Positions 24,935 to 33,545 of a stretch of DNA of 64,000 nt are shown here, in pieces. The stretch is from Streptomyces sp. NRRL S-350 (lineage in GTDB: Bacteria; Actinomycetota; Actinomycetes; Streptomycetales; Streptomycetaceae), in contig NZ_JOHO01000008.1 of the NCBI RefSeq assembly GCF_000719705.1, positions 153,124 through 217,123 of the forward strand, given 5' to 3'. Within the stretch, counting starts at the first letter, position 1. Each line of letters starts with the position of its first letter. Made by a program: the position numbers and the translations under genes. The notes beneath the pieces are model-generated. The model saw only the letters and a program-made list of their open reading frames with translations, made no database searches and was not told where the DNA came from.

Positions 24935-27652
24935 ATGCCCCGCTCGAAGAAGTTCCGGCGCGCCCGTCTGTTCGTGATCGTGCTGGTCGTGCTGCTGGTG
25001 GCCGGCGTCGGCTACGGCGGCTACCGCGGGGTCTCCGCGGTCCGCGCCTCCTTCCCGGAGGTGGACGGCAGCGTCAAGGTGGCGGGCCTGAGCGCGCCGG
25101 TCGACGTGAAGCGGGACGCCAACGGCATCCCGCAGCTGTACGCCGACACCCCCGAGGACCTGTTCCGCGCCCAGGGCTACGTCCAGGCGCAGGACCGCTT
25201 CTGGGAGATGGACGTCCGCCGGCACATCACCGCCGGCCGGCTCTCCGAGATGTTCGGCGACGGCCAGGTCGACACCGACACCTTCATCCGCACCATGGGC
25301 TGGCGGCAGGTGGCGCAGAAGGAGTACGACACCAAGCTGTCGCCGGAGACCAAGAAGTACCTGCAGGCCTACTCGGACGGCGTGAACGCCTGGCTCGCCG
25401 AGCACCCCGGCGGTGAGAAGGCCTCGCTGGAGTACGCGCTGCTCGGCGCCGTCAACAGCGGCTACCAGCCCGAGCAGTGGAGCCCGGTCGACTCCGTGGC
25501 CTGGCTCAAGGCGATGGCCTGGAACCTCTCCGGGAACCTCCAGGAGGAGATCGACCGCTCGCTGCTGGCCCAGGACTTCAGCCCGGACAAGATCGCCGAG
25601 CTGTACCCGGACTACCCGTACTCCCGCAACGGCACCATCGTGAAGACCGGCACCGTCAGCGGCGACACCTACCGCCCCGCCGACGGCTCCCCGCAGTCCG
25701 GCCCCGGGAACGGCACCGCCACCGCCCAGGGCGCGGCCACCACCAAGGCGATGCTGCAGGGCCTCACCGACCGCATCGACGGGATGCCGCAGCTGCTCGG
25801 CCGCCCCGGCCAGGGCATCGGCTCCAACTCGTGGGCGGTGGCGGGGACGCACACCACGACCGGCAAGCCGCTGCTGGCCAACGACCCGCACCTCGGCCCC
25901 GGCCTGCCCTCCGTCTGGTACCAGATGGGCCTGCACTGCCGGACCGCCTCCCAGGCCTGCCAGTTCGACGTCTCCGGCTTCACCTTCGCGGGCATGCCCG
26001 GCGTGGTGATCGGCCACAACAAGGACGTCGCCTGGGGCTTCACCAACCTCGGCGCCGACGTCACCGACCTCTTCCTGGAGAAGGTCACCGGCCCGGACAC
26101 CTACCAGGTGGACGGCAAGGACGTGAAGTTCGACCTGCGCAAGGAGACCATCAAGGTCGCCGGCGGCCAGGACCGCACCATCACCGTGCGCACCACCCAG
26201 ACCGGCGCCCCGCTCATCTCCGACCAGAGCAGCGAGCAGCAGAACGTCGGCAGGTACGCCCCCAACGGCACCTCGGCGCCGGACCGCGGCACCGGCGGCT
26301 ACGGCGTCGCCCTGCAGTGGACGGCCCTGAGCCCCGGCAAGACCATGGACGCCGTCTTCGAGCTGGACAAGGCCAGGAACTGGGACGAGTTCCGGTCCGC
26401 CGCCAAGGACTTCTCCGTCCCCGCGCAGAACCTGCTGTACGCCGACGCCAAGCACATCGGCTACCAGGCCCCGGGCACCGTCCCGGTCCGCGGCAAGGGC
26501 GACGGCACCTACCCCGCCCTGGGCTGGGACTCCGCGTACCAGTGGAAGGACCCGATCCCCTTCAACGCCATGCCGTGGAGCCTCGACCCGTCCTCCGGCT
26601 ACATCGTCACCGCCAACCAGGCCGTGGTCGACCCGAGTTACAAGTACAGCCTGACCAAGGACTGGGAGTACGGCACCCGCGCCAAGGAGATCACCGACCA
26701 GATCGAGGGCCTGCTCAAGAACAACGGCAAGATCTCGCCGGACGACATGCAGACCCTGCAGCTGGACAACACCAGCATCATGGCCAAGACGCTGGTCCCG
26801 CTGCTGCTCAAGCAGCAGATCGACGACCCCTACGTGCGCCAGGCCCAGGACCTGCTCAAGGACTGGAACTACCACCAGGACGCCGATTCCGCCGCCGCCG
26901 CCTACTACAACGGCGTCTGGCGCCAGCTGCTCACCCTCGCCTTCGGCCAGAAGTTCCCGGCCGACCTGCGGGCCAAGGACAACTGCCTGCTGGTCCGCCA
27001 GCAGGACGACCCGACCAGGCCCGACAGCACCACCAGGATCGTCACCGAGTGCGGCACCCGCGACCCGGGCAAGGCCCAGCCGGACGGCGGGGACCGCTGG
27101 ACCGAGGTGGTGCGCCAGCAGCTGGACAAGCCCGACAGCTCCTGGTGGACGTACATCGACTCCCAGCACACCGTCCAGAAGGGCCTGGACAACCTCCTCA
27201 AGGAGGCGATGAAGAACGCCCGCCAGGAACTCACCTCGCTGCTCAGCAAGGACATCTCCACCTGGAGCTGGGGCCGACTGCACAAGCTGGAGCTGCGTGA
27301 GCAGACCCTGGGCACCGACAACTCGTCGATCGCCTCCGGCGCGCTCCACAAGCTGCTCAACCGCGGCCCGTACCGCCTCTCCGGCGGCTCGGCGGCCGTC
27401 GACGCGGCGGGCTGGAACGCGGCGGCCGGCTACGAGGTGGACTGGATCCCGTCGATGCGCATGGTGGTCGACCTCAACGACCTCGACTCCTCGCGCTGGG
27501 TCAACGTCGGCGGCGCCTCCGGCCACGCCTTCCACGACAACTACAACGACCAGACCGACCTCTGGCTCAAGGGCAAACTGCTGACCTGGGCCTACACGCC
27601 GGACGCGGTCGAGAAGGCCACCAAGCACAGGCTGGTGCTCACCACCGGCTGA
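24935..27652 (+). CDS. Penicillin acylase family protein (Ntn-hydrolase)
   Basis: The 905-residue protein has an N-terminal membrane anchor or signal segment (LFVIVLVVLLVAGVGYGGY, residues 12-30) and the full Ntn-hydrolase body of penicillin/aculeacin acylases. The likely autoprocessing site is Gly-Ser at S297 (GIGSNSWAVAG), which becomes the N-terminal nucleophile of the large subunit; LLANDPHLG and FAGMPGVVIGHNKDVAWGFTN follow as in the family. It probably cleaves acyl side chains from amides, such as quorum-sensing acyl-homoserine lactones or lipopeptides, outside the membrane. ATG 24935 follows AAGGAC. A perfect terminator follows the gene. Confidence 0.92.
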   Translation: MPRSKKFRRARLFVIVLVVLLVAGVGYGGYRGVSAVRASFPEVDGSVKVAGLSAPVDVKRDANGIPQLYADTPEDLFRAQGYVQAQDRFWEMDVRRHITAGRLSEMFGDGQVDTDTFIRTMGWRQVAQKEYDTKLSPETKKYLQAYSDGVNAWLAEHPGGEKASLEYALLGAVNSGYQPEQWSPVDSVAWLKAMAWNLSGNLQEEIDRSLLAQDFSPDKIAELYPDYPYSRNGTIVKTGTVSGDTYRPADGSPQSGPGNGTATAQGAATTKAMLQGLTDRIDGMPQLLGRPGQGIGSNSWAVAGTHTTTGKPLLANDPHLGPGLPSVWYQMGLHCRTASQACQFDVSGFTFAGMPGVVIGHNKDVAWGFTNLGADVTDLFLEKVTGPDTYQVDGKDVKFDLRKETIKVAGGQDRTITVRTTQTGAPLISDQSSEQQNVGRYAPNGTSAPDRGTGGYGVALQWTALSPGKTMDAVFELDKARNWDEFRSAAKDFSVPAQNLLYADAKHIGYQAPGTVPVRGKGDGTYPALGWDSAYQWKDPIPFNAMPWSLDPSSGYIVTANQAVVDPSYKYSLTKDWEYGTRAKEITDQIEGLLKNNGKISPDDMQTLQLDNTSIMAKTLVPLLLKQQIDDPYVRQAQDLLKDWNYHQDADSAAAAYYNGVWRQLLTLAFGQKFPADLRAKDNCLLVRQQDDPTRPDSTTRIVTECGTRDPGKAQPDGGDRWTEVVRQQLDKPDSSWWTYIDSQHTVQKGLDNLLKEAMKNARQELTSLLSKDISTWSWGRLHKLELREQTLGTDNSSIASGALHKLLNRGPYRLSGGSAAVDAAGWNAAAGYEVDWIPSMRMVVDLNDLDSSRWVNVGGASGHAFHDNYNDQTDLWLKGKLLTWAYTPDAVEKATKHRLVLTTG

Positions 27653-27668
27653 CCCCCGCTCCACCGTC

Positions 27669-27708
27669 CGGCGGCCCCGCTCCCTTCCCCGAGGGAGCGG
27701 GGCCGCCG
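27669..27708 (+). terminator. Perfect 17-bp hairpin terminator
   Basis: Bases 27669-27685 and 27692-27708 are perfect inverse complements around a 6-nt loop. It separates the acylase gene from the convergent folate enzyme gene and may act on both. Confidence 0.8.
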
Positions 27709-27733
27709 CCGTTCGCCTCCCGCCCCGTCCGCG

Positions 27734-28309
27734 TCACCCCAGCCGCCGCACCCCCGACGGCGTGACCGCCAGGTCCACCGGCAGGTCGTGCGGCTCGGCC
27801 GGCACCCGGTCCAGCAGCTCGTGCTCGTACAGCAGCACCGCCAGCACCGGCCGCGCGCCCGCCCGCCCCAGCCGGGCCAGCACCCGGTCGTAGCTGCCGC
27901 CGCCGCGGCCCAGCCGCGCTCCGCCGCGGTCCACCGCCAGGCCCGGCAGCAGCACCACCGAGGCCTCGGTCACCGCCTCCGGCCCGAGTCGCGGGCCGGC
28001 CGGCTCCAGCAGCCCCCGCCCGGCCGGGGCCAGGGACTCCGGCCCCCCGTACTGCGCCCAGTCCAGGTCGTTGTCCGCCAGCAGCACCGGCAGCAGCACC
28101 CGCACCCCGCGCGCCCGCAGCGCCTCCAGCAGGGGCCGCGTCCCCGGCTCGGCCCCCACCGAGACGTACGCGGCCACCGTGACGCCCGGGCCGGCCAGCT
28201 CCCCGGCGTGCCCGGCCAGCGCGAGCGCCGCCTCCGCGCGCTCCGTGGCGGAGAGCGCGCGCCGCTGCGTCAACAGCCGTGTCCTCAGGTCGCTCTTCTC
28301 GTTGTGCAC
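27734..28309 (-). CDS. 5-formyltetrahydrofolate cyclo-ligase
   Basis: The 191-residue enzyme converts 5-formyltetrahydrofolate to 5,10-methenyltetrahydrofolate with ATP, returning a storage or inhibitory folate to the one-carbon pool. It shows the N-terminal KSDLRTRLLTQRRAL, the ARG-VRVLLPV segment and the nucleotide-binding motif LGRGGGSYDRVLARL (the usual GGYYDR is GGSYDR here). GTG 28309 has TGGAGGAT upstream. It is divergent from the GGDEF-like gene with only 62 bp between start codons, so the promoters must overlap. Confidence 0.9.
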   Translation of the reverse strand: MHNEKSDLRTRLLTQRRALSATERAEAALALAGHAGELAGPGVTVAAYVSVGAEPGTRPLLEALRARGVRVLLPVLLADNDLDWAQYGGPESLAPAGRGLLEPAGPRLGPEAVTEASVVLLPGLAVDRGGARLGRGGGSYDRVLARLGRAGARPVLAVLLYEHELLDRVPAEPHDLPVDLAVTPSGVRRLG

Positions 28310-28371
28310 CGGATCCTCCACGTCTCCAGACCGCCGACGCGCAGAGCCTGCCACGCGAAAGGGCGCCCCGA

Positions 28372-29283
28372 TTGTCCACCCCGCTGCTGGTCCAGGCCCT
28401 GGCCGCGCTCAGCGCCCCCGCGCTGGCCGGCGCCGCCGCCCTCGGCCTGCGGGGACGGCGGGAGCGGGCCGCGGCCGCCGCCGTGGCCGCGCGGCTGCGC
28501 GCCCGGGCCGCCGAACTGGAGGAGCGCTGCGCCGAACTGGAGCGCACCGCCTCCTGCGACCCGCTCACCGGCGTGTGGAACTACCGCCACCTGCAGCTCA
28601 CCCTCGACCGGGAGATCGAACGGGCCCGCCGCGCCGAGCACACCGACCAGGCGGACGGCCCCCGCCCGCTCGCGGTGCTGATGCTGGCGATCGCCGGTTT
28701 CGACGCGGTCGTCGCCGAGCACGGCCGCGGCCGGGCCGGCACGATACTGCGCGACCTCGCCCAGCGCCTCGCGATGGAGATCCGCCGGGCCGACACCCTC
28801 GGCCGGTACAGCGGCGAGGAGTTCCTCGTGGTGCTGCCCGACACCGGCGCCGAGGGCGCCGCGCAGGTCGCCGAACGGCTGGTCTGGTCCGTCCGCCGGC
28901 ACCTGCTGCTCGACTGGTCCTCCGGCACCCGCGCCCCCCGCCCGGCCCACGGCAACGGCCTCACCGCCGCCGTCGGCATCGCCGTCCTGCCCGACGACGG
29001 CACCCACGCCGCCGTCCTGCTGCGCGCCGCCGACACGGCGCTCGCCGAGGCCCGGGCGGCCGGCGGCGACTGCTCGCGGACCTCGGCGCCGCCCCGCGAC
29101 CGTCCCGCCACCGGGCTCCGCGCGTCGGCCGATTCCGGCACCGAGGACGGCCCGACTGCCGAACGTGACCGTTCGGAAAAGCCGGGTAGTCTGTCGCCCT
29201 GTGCCGGAGGGGACCCCCTCGCCCAGCCGGTCGCTTCCCATACGCCAGCCACTGTGGCCGTGCCCCGCGACGTGCTGTCCTAG
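28372..29283 (+). CDS. Degenerate GGDEF-domain protein
   Basis: The 303-residue protein has an N-terminal hydrophobic segment (3-25), a coiled-coil-like Arg/Ala/Glu region (28-60) and a GGDEF-type domain from about 61 (CDPLTGVWNYRHL). The active site is altered: the first metal-binding Asp and the following Asp of the D-x-D-x-F motif are Ala (LAIAGF), the substrate-binding Asn is lost, and the signature is SGEEF (147-151) in place of GGDEF. It is therefore probably not a diguanylate cyclase but may bind nucleotide or act as a structural partner. The start is TTG 28372 with GAAAGGG upstream; a GTG at 28279 is open but less likely. Confidence 0.78.
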   Translation: MSTPLLVQALAALSAPALAGAAALGLRGRRERAAAAAVAARLRARAAELEERCAELERTASCDPLTGVWNYRHLQLTLDREIERARRAEHTDQADGPRPLAVLMLAIAGFDAVVAEHGRGRAGTILRDLAQRLAMEIRRADTLGRYSGEEFLVVLPDTGAEGAAQVAERLVWSVRRHLLLDWSSGTRAPRPAHGNGLTAAVGIAVLPDDGTHAAVLLRAADTALAEARAAGGDCSRTSAPPRDRPATGLRASADSGTEDGPTAERDRSEKPGSLSPCAGGDPLAQPVASHTPATVAVPRDVLS

Positions 29284-29322
29284 CCGTCCCAACGCGCGCG
29301 GTCGGGCGAAAACGTGCCTGAG

Positions 29323-29334
29323 TAAGGTAAACGC
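29323..29334 (+). promoter_or_regulatory. Leaderless promoter of galU
   Basis: TAAGGT (29323-29328) fits the TAnnnT -10 consensus and ends exactly 6 nt before ATG 29335. The same TAAGGT could be read as a weak ribosome site, but its spacing is short, so a leaderless transcript is the simpler reading. Confidence 0.5.
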
Positions 29335-30255
29335 ATGACGACGAGCAACTCCCGAGTTCCGGTAACCAAGGCCGTGGTACCCGCGGCCGGACTGGGCACC
29401 CGCTTCCTCCCGGCGACCAAGGCCACCCCGAAGGAGATGCTGCCCGTCGTCGACAAGCCGGCGATCCAGTACGTCGTCGAGGAGGCCTCCTCCGCGGGCC
29501 TGTCCGACATACTGATGGTCACCGGCCGCAACAAGCGCGCGCTGGAGGACCACTTCGACCGCGCCTACGAGCTGGAGGAGCTCCTGGCGCGCAAGGGCGA
29601 CAAGCAGCGCCTGGCCAGGGTCCGGGAGTCCGTCGAACTGGCCAACATGCACTACGTCCGCCAGGGCGACCCCAAGGGCCTCGGCCACGCCGTCTCGGTC
29701 GCCGAGCAGCACGTCGCCGGCCAGCCCTTCGCCGTCCTGCTCGGCGACGACCTGATCGACCCGCGCGATCCGCTGCTGGCCCGGATGATCGAGGTGCAGC
29801 AGGAGCTCGGCGGCTCGGTCGTCGCCCTCATGGAGGTCGACCCCTCCCAGATCCACCTCTACGGCTGCGCCGCCGTCAAGGCGAACGGCTTCGGCGAGGA
29901 CGTCTTCCAGGTGACCGACCTGGTCGAGAAGCCCGAGCCCGGCGAGGCCCCGTCGAACTACGCCGTCATCGGCCGCTACGTCCTCGACCCGCTGGTCTTC
30001 GACGTGCTGCGCGAGACCCCGCCCGGCCGCGGCGGCGAGATCCAGCTCACCGACGCCCTGCGCGAGCTCACCACCCGCGAGCCGGAGGCCGGCGGCCAGG
30101 TGCACGGCGTGCTCTTCAAGGGCCGCCGCTACGACACCGGCGACCGCGCCGACTACCTGCGCGCTATCGTCCGACTGGCCGCCGAACGCGATGACCTGGG
30201 CCCGGAGTTCCGCTCCTGGCTGCGGGAGTTCGTCGGCTCCGAGATGCAGGACTGA
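29335..30255 (+). CDS. galU: UTP-glucose-1-phosphate uridylyltransferase
   Basis: The 306-residue enzyme makes UDP-glucose from UTP and glucose-1-phosphate for cell wall sugars, glycolipids and trehalose. The nucleotide-binding signature AAGLGTRFLPATKATPKEMLP (in part, residues 17-37), the DKPAIQYVVEEA segment and the metal-site motif LLGDDLID are all present, and the length is standard. It begins a plus-strand cluster; glp(moeA) follows after 36 bp, an arrangement conserved in actinobacteria. Confidence 0.96.
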   Translation: MTTSNSRVPVTKAVVPAAGLGTRFLPATKATPKEMLPVVDKPAIQYVVEEASSAGLSDILMVTGRNKRALEDHFDRAYELEELLARKGDKQRLARVRESVELANMHYVRQGDPKGLGHAVSVAEQHVAGQPFAVLLGDDLIDPRDPLLARMIEVQQELGGSVVALMEVDPSQIHLYGCAAVKANGFGEDVFQVTDLVEKPEPGEAPSNYAVIGRYVLDPLVFDVLRETPPGRGGEIQLTDALRELTTREPEAGGQVHGVLFKGRRYDTGDRADYLRAIVRLAAERDDLGPEFRSWLREFVGSEMQD

Positions 30256-30291
30256 CGCAGGACTGACTCCGCGAGAGAGAGCGAGCCGCCG

Positions 30292-31653
30292 ATGACCGGG
30301 TCCACCGAGCACAGCACCACGCCCGCAGCCTGCTGCGACGCCGGAGCGGACCCGGCCCCGTCGGCCCCCCGGCTCTGGACGGTGGAGGAGCACCTCGCCG
30401 ACGTGCTGTCCGGGGTCGGCCCGCTGCCCGCGATCGAGCTCCGACTGCTCGACGCCCAGGGCTGCCGGCTCGAGGACGACGTGGTCGCCGAGGGCGACCT
30501 GCCGCCCTTCGACAACAGCTCGATGGACGGCTACGCGGTCCGCACCGCCGACACCGAGGGCGCCACCGACGCGTACCCCTCGGTGCTCTCGGTGGTCGGC
30601 GACATCGCCGCCGGCGCGGACGACCTGCCCCGGGTCGGCCCCGGCCAGGCCGCCCGGATCATGACCGGCGCACCCGTCCCGCCCGGCGCCCGGGCCGTCG
30701 CCCCGGTCGAGTGGACCGACGGCGGCACCGGCACCGGAGTGGCCGCCGCCGCGATGACCGCGCCCGTCCCGGACGAGGAGGTCCGCGTCCTGCGCCCGGT
30801 CGCCGACGGCGCGCACATCCGCCGCCGCGGCAGCGACGTCGCGGCCGGCACCAAGGTCCTGGAGGCCGGCACCCGGCTCGGACCCACCCAACTCGGCCTG
30901 CTCGCGGCGATCGGCCGGCCCACCGTGAAGGTCCGCCCGCGCCCGCGGGTCGTGGTGCTGTCCACCGGCAGCGAACTCGTCCAGCCCGGCGAGCCGGTCG
31001 GGCCCGGACAGATCGCCGACTCCAACAGCTTCACCCTCACCGCCGCCGCCCAGGAGGCCGGCGCCATCGCCTACCGGGTCGGCGCCGTCCCGGACGACGC
31101 CGACCGGCTGCGCGCCGTCCTGGAGGACCAGCTCGGCCGGGCCGACCTGATCGTCACCAGCGGCGGCGTCAGCGTCGGCGCGTACGACGTGGTCAAGGAG
31201 GTCTTCGAGTCCTACGGGGGCGGGGACCGAGGCGGAGCCGCCGCCGTGGAGTTCCGCAAGCTGCGGATGCAGCCCGGCAAGCCGCAGGGCTTCGGCCGGA
31301 TCGGCGACGGGGCCGGGGTGCCGCTGCTCGCCCTGCCCGGCAACCCGGTGAGCGCCTACATCTCCTTCGAGCTCTTCGTCCGGCCGGTCATCCGCACCAT
31401 GCTCGGCGCCCCCGACGTGCACCGCCCGGTCGTCCGCGCGCTCTGCCCGGTGGCGCTGCGCTCCCCGGCCGGCCGCCGGCAGTTCCTGCGCGGCCGCCAC
31501 TCGGCGGCGGACGGCACCGTCGAGCCGGTCGGCGGCGCCGGGTCGCACCTGGTCGGCGCGCTGGCCCGGGCCGACTGCCTGATCACCGTGCCCGAGGACG
31601 TCACCGAACTGCCCGCCGGCAGCGAGGTGGACGTCATCCTCCTCGACTCCTGA
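30292..31653 (+). CDS. glp: MoeA-type molybdopterin molybdotransferase / gephyrin-like Glp
   Basis: The 453-residue protein has the four MoeA domains: FDNSSMDGYAVR at about 70-80, the molybdopterin-binding MogA-like domain with VLSTGSELV and VTSGGVSVGAYD, and a C-terminal domain with LALPGNPVSAYISF. MoeA inserts molybdate into adenylylated molybdopterin. In Corynebacterium a gephyrin-like homologue, Glp, works in cell division with the membrane receptor GlpR, whose gene (sepX) lies three genes downstream here; this copy is therefore likely Glp. Both jobs are compatible. It starts at ATG 30292, 36 bp after galU. Confidence 0.9.
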   Translation: MTGSTEHSTTPAACCDAGADPAPSAPRLWTVEEHLADVLSGVGPLPAIELRLLDAQGCRLEDDVVAEGDLPPFDNSSMDGYAVRTADTEGATDAYPSVLSVVGDIAAGADDLPRVGPGQAARIMTGAPVPPGARAVAPVEWTDGGTGTGVAAAAMTAPVPDEEVRVLRPVADGAHIRRRGSDVAAGTKVLEAGTRLGPTQLGLLAAIGRPTVKVRPRPRVVVLSTGSELVQPGEPVGPGQIADSNSFTLTAAAQEAGAIAYRVGAVPDDADRLRAVLEDQLGRADLIVTSGGVSVGAYDVVKEVFESYGGGDRGGAAAVEFRKLRMQPGKPQGFGRIGDGAGVPLLALPGNPVSAYISFELFVRPVIRTMLGAPDVHRPVVRALCPVALRSPAGRRQFLRGRHSAADGTVEPVGGAGSHLVGALARADCLITVPEDVTELPAGSEVDVILLDS

Positions 31654-31756
31654 GCGTCGGCCGCGCCGGCCGCCCCAAGCGCGCCCGGAGGCGGGCGGCG
31701 CGGCACAGCGGGGTACGGTAGCGCGGTATTCGACCTGCGCGCCCCTGGAGTTACCC

Positions 31757-32257
31757 GTGACGACACCTCCCCCCGGCGACCGCCTCACCCACGTCGACGA
31801 CCAGGGCGCGGCCCGGATGGTCGACGTCTCCGAGAAGGCCACCACCGCGCGCACCGCCGTCGCCGCCGGGCGGGTGAAGGTCTCCCCGAAGGTGGTCGAG
31901 CTGCTGCGCGGCGAGGGCGTCCCCAAGGGCGACGCCCTCGCCGTGGCCCGGATCGCCGGGATCATGGGCGCCAAGAAGACCCCGGACCTCGTGCCGCTCT
32001 GCCACCCGATCGCCGTCTCCGGCGTCAAGGTCGACCTCGCGGTCGCGGACGACGCGGTCGAGATCACCGCCACCGTGCGGACCGCCGACCGCACCGGCGT
32101 CGAGATGGAGGCGCTGACCGCCGTCGCGGTCGCCGGGCTGACCGTGATCGACATGGTCAAGGCCGTGGACAAGGCCGCCGCCATCGAGTCCGTCCGGGTG
32201 CTCAGCAAGACCGGCGGCAAGAGCGGCGACTGGTTCGCGCCGGAGGTGGAGGCGTGA
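31757..32257 (+). CDS. moaC: Cyclic pyranopterin monophosphate synthase MoaC
   Basis: The 166-residue enzyme makes cyclic pyranopterin monophosphate, the second step product of molybdenum cofactor synthesis (with MoaA, not in the window). Hallmarks are AARMVDVSEKATTARTAVA, the LCHPI motif (TPDLVPLCHPIAVSGV) and EMEALTAVAVAGLTVIDMVKA. The start is GTG 31757 with GGAG upstream, and a 103-bp gap to glp may carry an additional promoter (TACGGT near 31717). Its stop overlaps the start of mog by 4 bp. Confidence 0.95.
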   Translation: MTTPPPGDRLTHVDDQGAARMVDVSEKATTARTAVAAGRVKVSPKVVELLRGEGVPKGDALAVARIAGIMGAKKTPDLVPLCHPIAVSGVKVDLAVADDAVEITATVRTADRTGVEMEALTAVAVAGLTVIDMVKAVDKAAAIESVRVLSKTGGKSGDWFAPEVEA

Positions 32258-32772
32258 CGGCGCCGGCCGGGAAGGCCCTGGCCGTGACCGTCTCCAACCG
32301 GGCCTCGGCCGGGGTCTACGAGGACCGGGGCGGCCCGCTGCTGGTGGCCGGCCTGACCGCGATGGGCTTCACCGCCGACGGCCCCCGGGTCGTCCCCGAC
32401 GGCGAGCCGGTGGAGGCCGTCCTGCGCGAGGCCGTGGCGGCCGGCTACGACGTCGTGCTGACCACCGGCGGCACCGGCATCTCGCCGATGGACCTCACCC
32501 CCGAGATGACCGCCCGGGTGATCGACCGGCAGATCCCCGGCATCGCCGAAGCCATCCGCGCGTACGGCCGGGACAAGGTGCCCACCTCGGCGCTCTCCCG
32601 CGGGCTCGCCGGGCTCGCCGGACGTACCCTGATCGTCAACCTGCCGGGCTCGACCGGCGGCGTCAAGGACGGCCTGGCCGTCCTGGAGCCGCTGCTCGCC
32701 CACGCCGTCGACCAGCTCGGCGGCGGGGACCACCCCCGGCCCGACACCCCAGCACCCGGGAGAGCGCACTGA
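32254..32772 (+). CDS. mog: Molybdopterin adenylyltransferase (MogA/MoaB family)
   Basis: The 172-residue protein adenylylates molybdopterin to prepare it for metal insertion by MoeA/Glp. The family motifs VLTTGGTGISPMDLTPE (about residues 68-84), the GTSRG-like region and NLPGSTGGVKDGL near the end are intact. GTG 32254 overlaps the moaC stop (GTGA), so translation is coupled. The stop codon TGA at 32770-32772 overlaps the proposed CTG start of the next gene in the same way. Confidence 0.95.
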   Translation: MTAPAGKALAVTVSNRASAGVYEDRGGPLLVAGLTAMGFTADGPRVVPDGEPVEAVLREAVAAGYDVVLTTGGTGISPMDLTPEMTARVIDRQIPGIAEAIRAYGRDKVPTSALSRGLAGLAGRTLIVNLPGSTGGVKDGLAVLEPLLAHAVDQLGGGDHPRPDTPAPGRAH

Positions 32773-33395
32773 ACGCCGGCTGGCCGGTAGAACTCCACGA
32801 GGGGGAGGTCACGCTGCGCCCGATCCGGGTCCGTGACCAGCGCGAGTGGCAGGAGGTGAGCCGCCGCAACCGGGACTGGCTGCGGCGCTGGGAGGCCACC
32901 GTGCCGCCCGGCGCGGCCGGCCAGGTCGCCGGTCCCCGCCCGACGTACCGGCAGATGGTCCGCTTCCTGCGCGGCGAGGCCGCGGCCGGTCGGATGCTGC
33001 CCTTCGTGGTGCTCTACAAGGGCCGACTGGTGGGCCAGTTGACGGTCGGCGGGATCACCTGGGGCTCGATGTGCTCGGCGAACATCGGGTACTGGGTCGA
33101 CGAGACGGTGGCCGGCCGGGGCATCATCCCGACCGCCGTGGCACTCGCGGTGAACTACTGCTTCCGCACGCTCGGACTCCACCGGATCGAGGTCTGCATC
33201 CGCCCGGAGAACGCCCCGAGCCGGCGCGTGGTGGAAAAGCTGGGCTTCCGCTCGGAGGGAATCCGCCCCCGCTATCTCCACATCGACGGCGACTGGCGCG
33301 ACCACCTGGTCTACGCGCTGACCGACGAGGAGGTCCCGGAGGGGATGCTGGCGCGCCGTCGGGCCCTCAGTTCCGGCCGCGAGACGAGTAATTGA
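32769..33395 (+). CDS. GNAT acetyltransferase (RimJ/RimL type) with a likely CTG start
   Basis: The 208-residue protein is a RimJ-like N-acetyltransferase with the acetyl-CoA loop at DETVAGRGIIPTAV (R/Q-x-x-G-x-G/A-like) and NAPSRRVVEKLGF. The conserved first strand EVTLRPIRVRDQREW lies upstream of the first ATG/GTG/TTG in frame (GTG 32856), so translation must begin earlier. The only good candidate is CTG 32769, which overlaps the mog stop (CTGA) and has GGGAG at 32758-32762. If GTG 32856 were used, 29 residues including the first strand would be lost. Substrate is unknown; it sits within the conserved mog-sepX cluster. Confidence 0.85.
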   Translation: MNAGWPVELHEGEVTLRPIRVRDQREWQEVSRRNRDWLRRWEATVPPGAAGQVAGPRPTYRQMVRFLRGEAAAGRMLPFVVLYKGRLVGQLTVGGITWGSMCSANIGYWVDETVAGRGIIPTAVALAVNYCFRTLGLHRIEVCIRPENAPSRRVVEKLGFRSEGIRPRYLHIDGDWRDHLVYALTDEEVPEGMLARRRALSSGRETSN

Positions 33396-33545
33396 ATAAA
33401 TGTTCGAAAGAAATATCGATATGGCATCGGCGCGACGGCGGACCGCCACAAATGCCGGCAAAATAGTCGGAGAATCAGCTTGATCACACGACACGCCGCG
33501 CCAAATTGCTGCCAGGCCTTCCCCAGCGCCCGTACGGTGTGAATC
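33396..33545. promoter_or_regulatory. AT-rich control region upstream of sepX
   Basis: This 150-bp gap is much richer in A and T than anything around it. It has the palindrome ATATCGATAT (33413-33422), TTCGAA near 33403, and TACGGT (33533-33538) ending 7 nt before GTG 33546, a likely leaderless -10. There is no ribosome binding site before the GTG. Confidence 0.5.

Noticed and set aside
28285..32769. 1494-codon open frame on the minus strand opposite galU, glp, moaC and mog
   Set aside because: It is antisense to well-conserved genes, is rich in Gly/Arg/Val as expected from complementing GC3-biased codons, and shows no domain. Other such shadows (1522-4791 plus, 4621-7359 minus, 47462-49420 plus, 11672-14056 minus) were dropped for the same reason.
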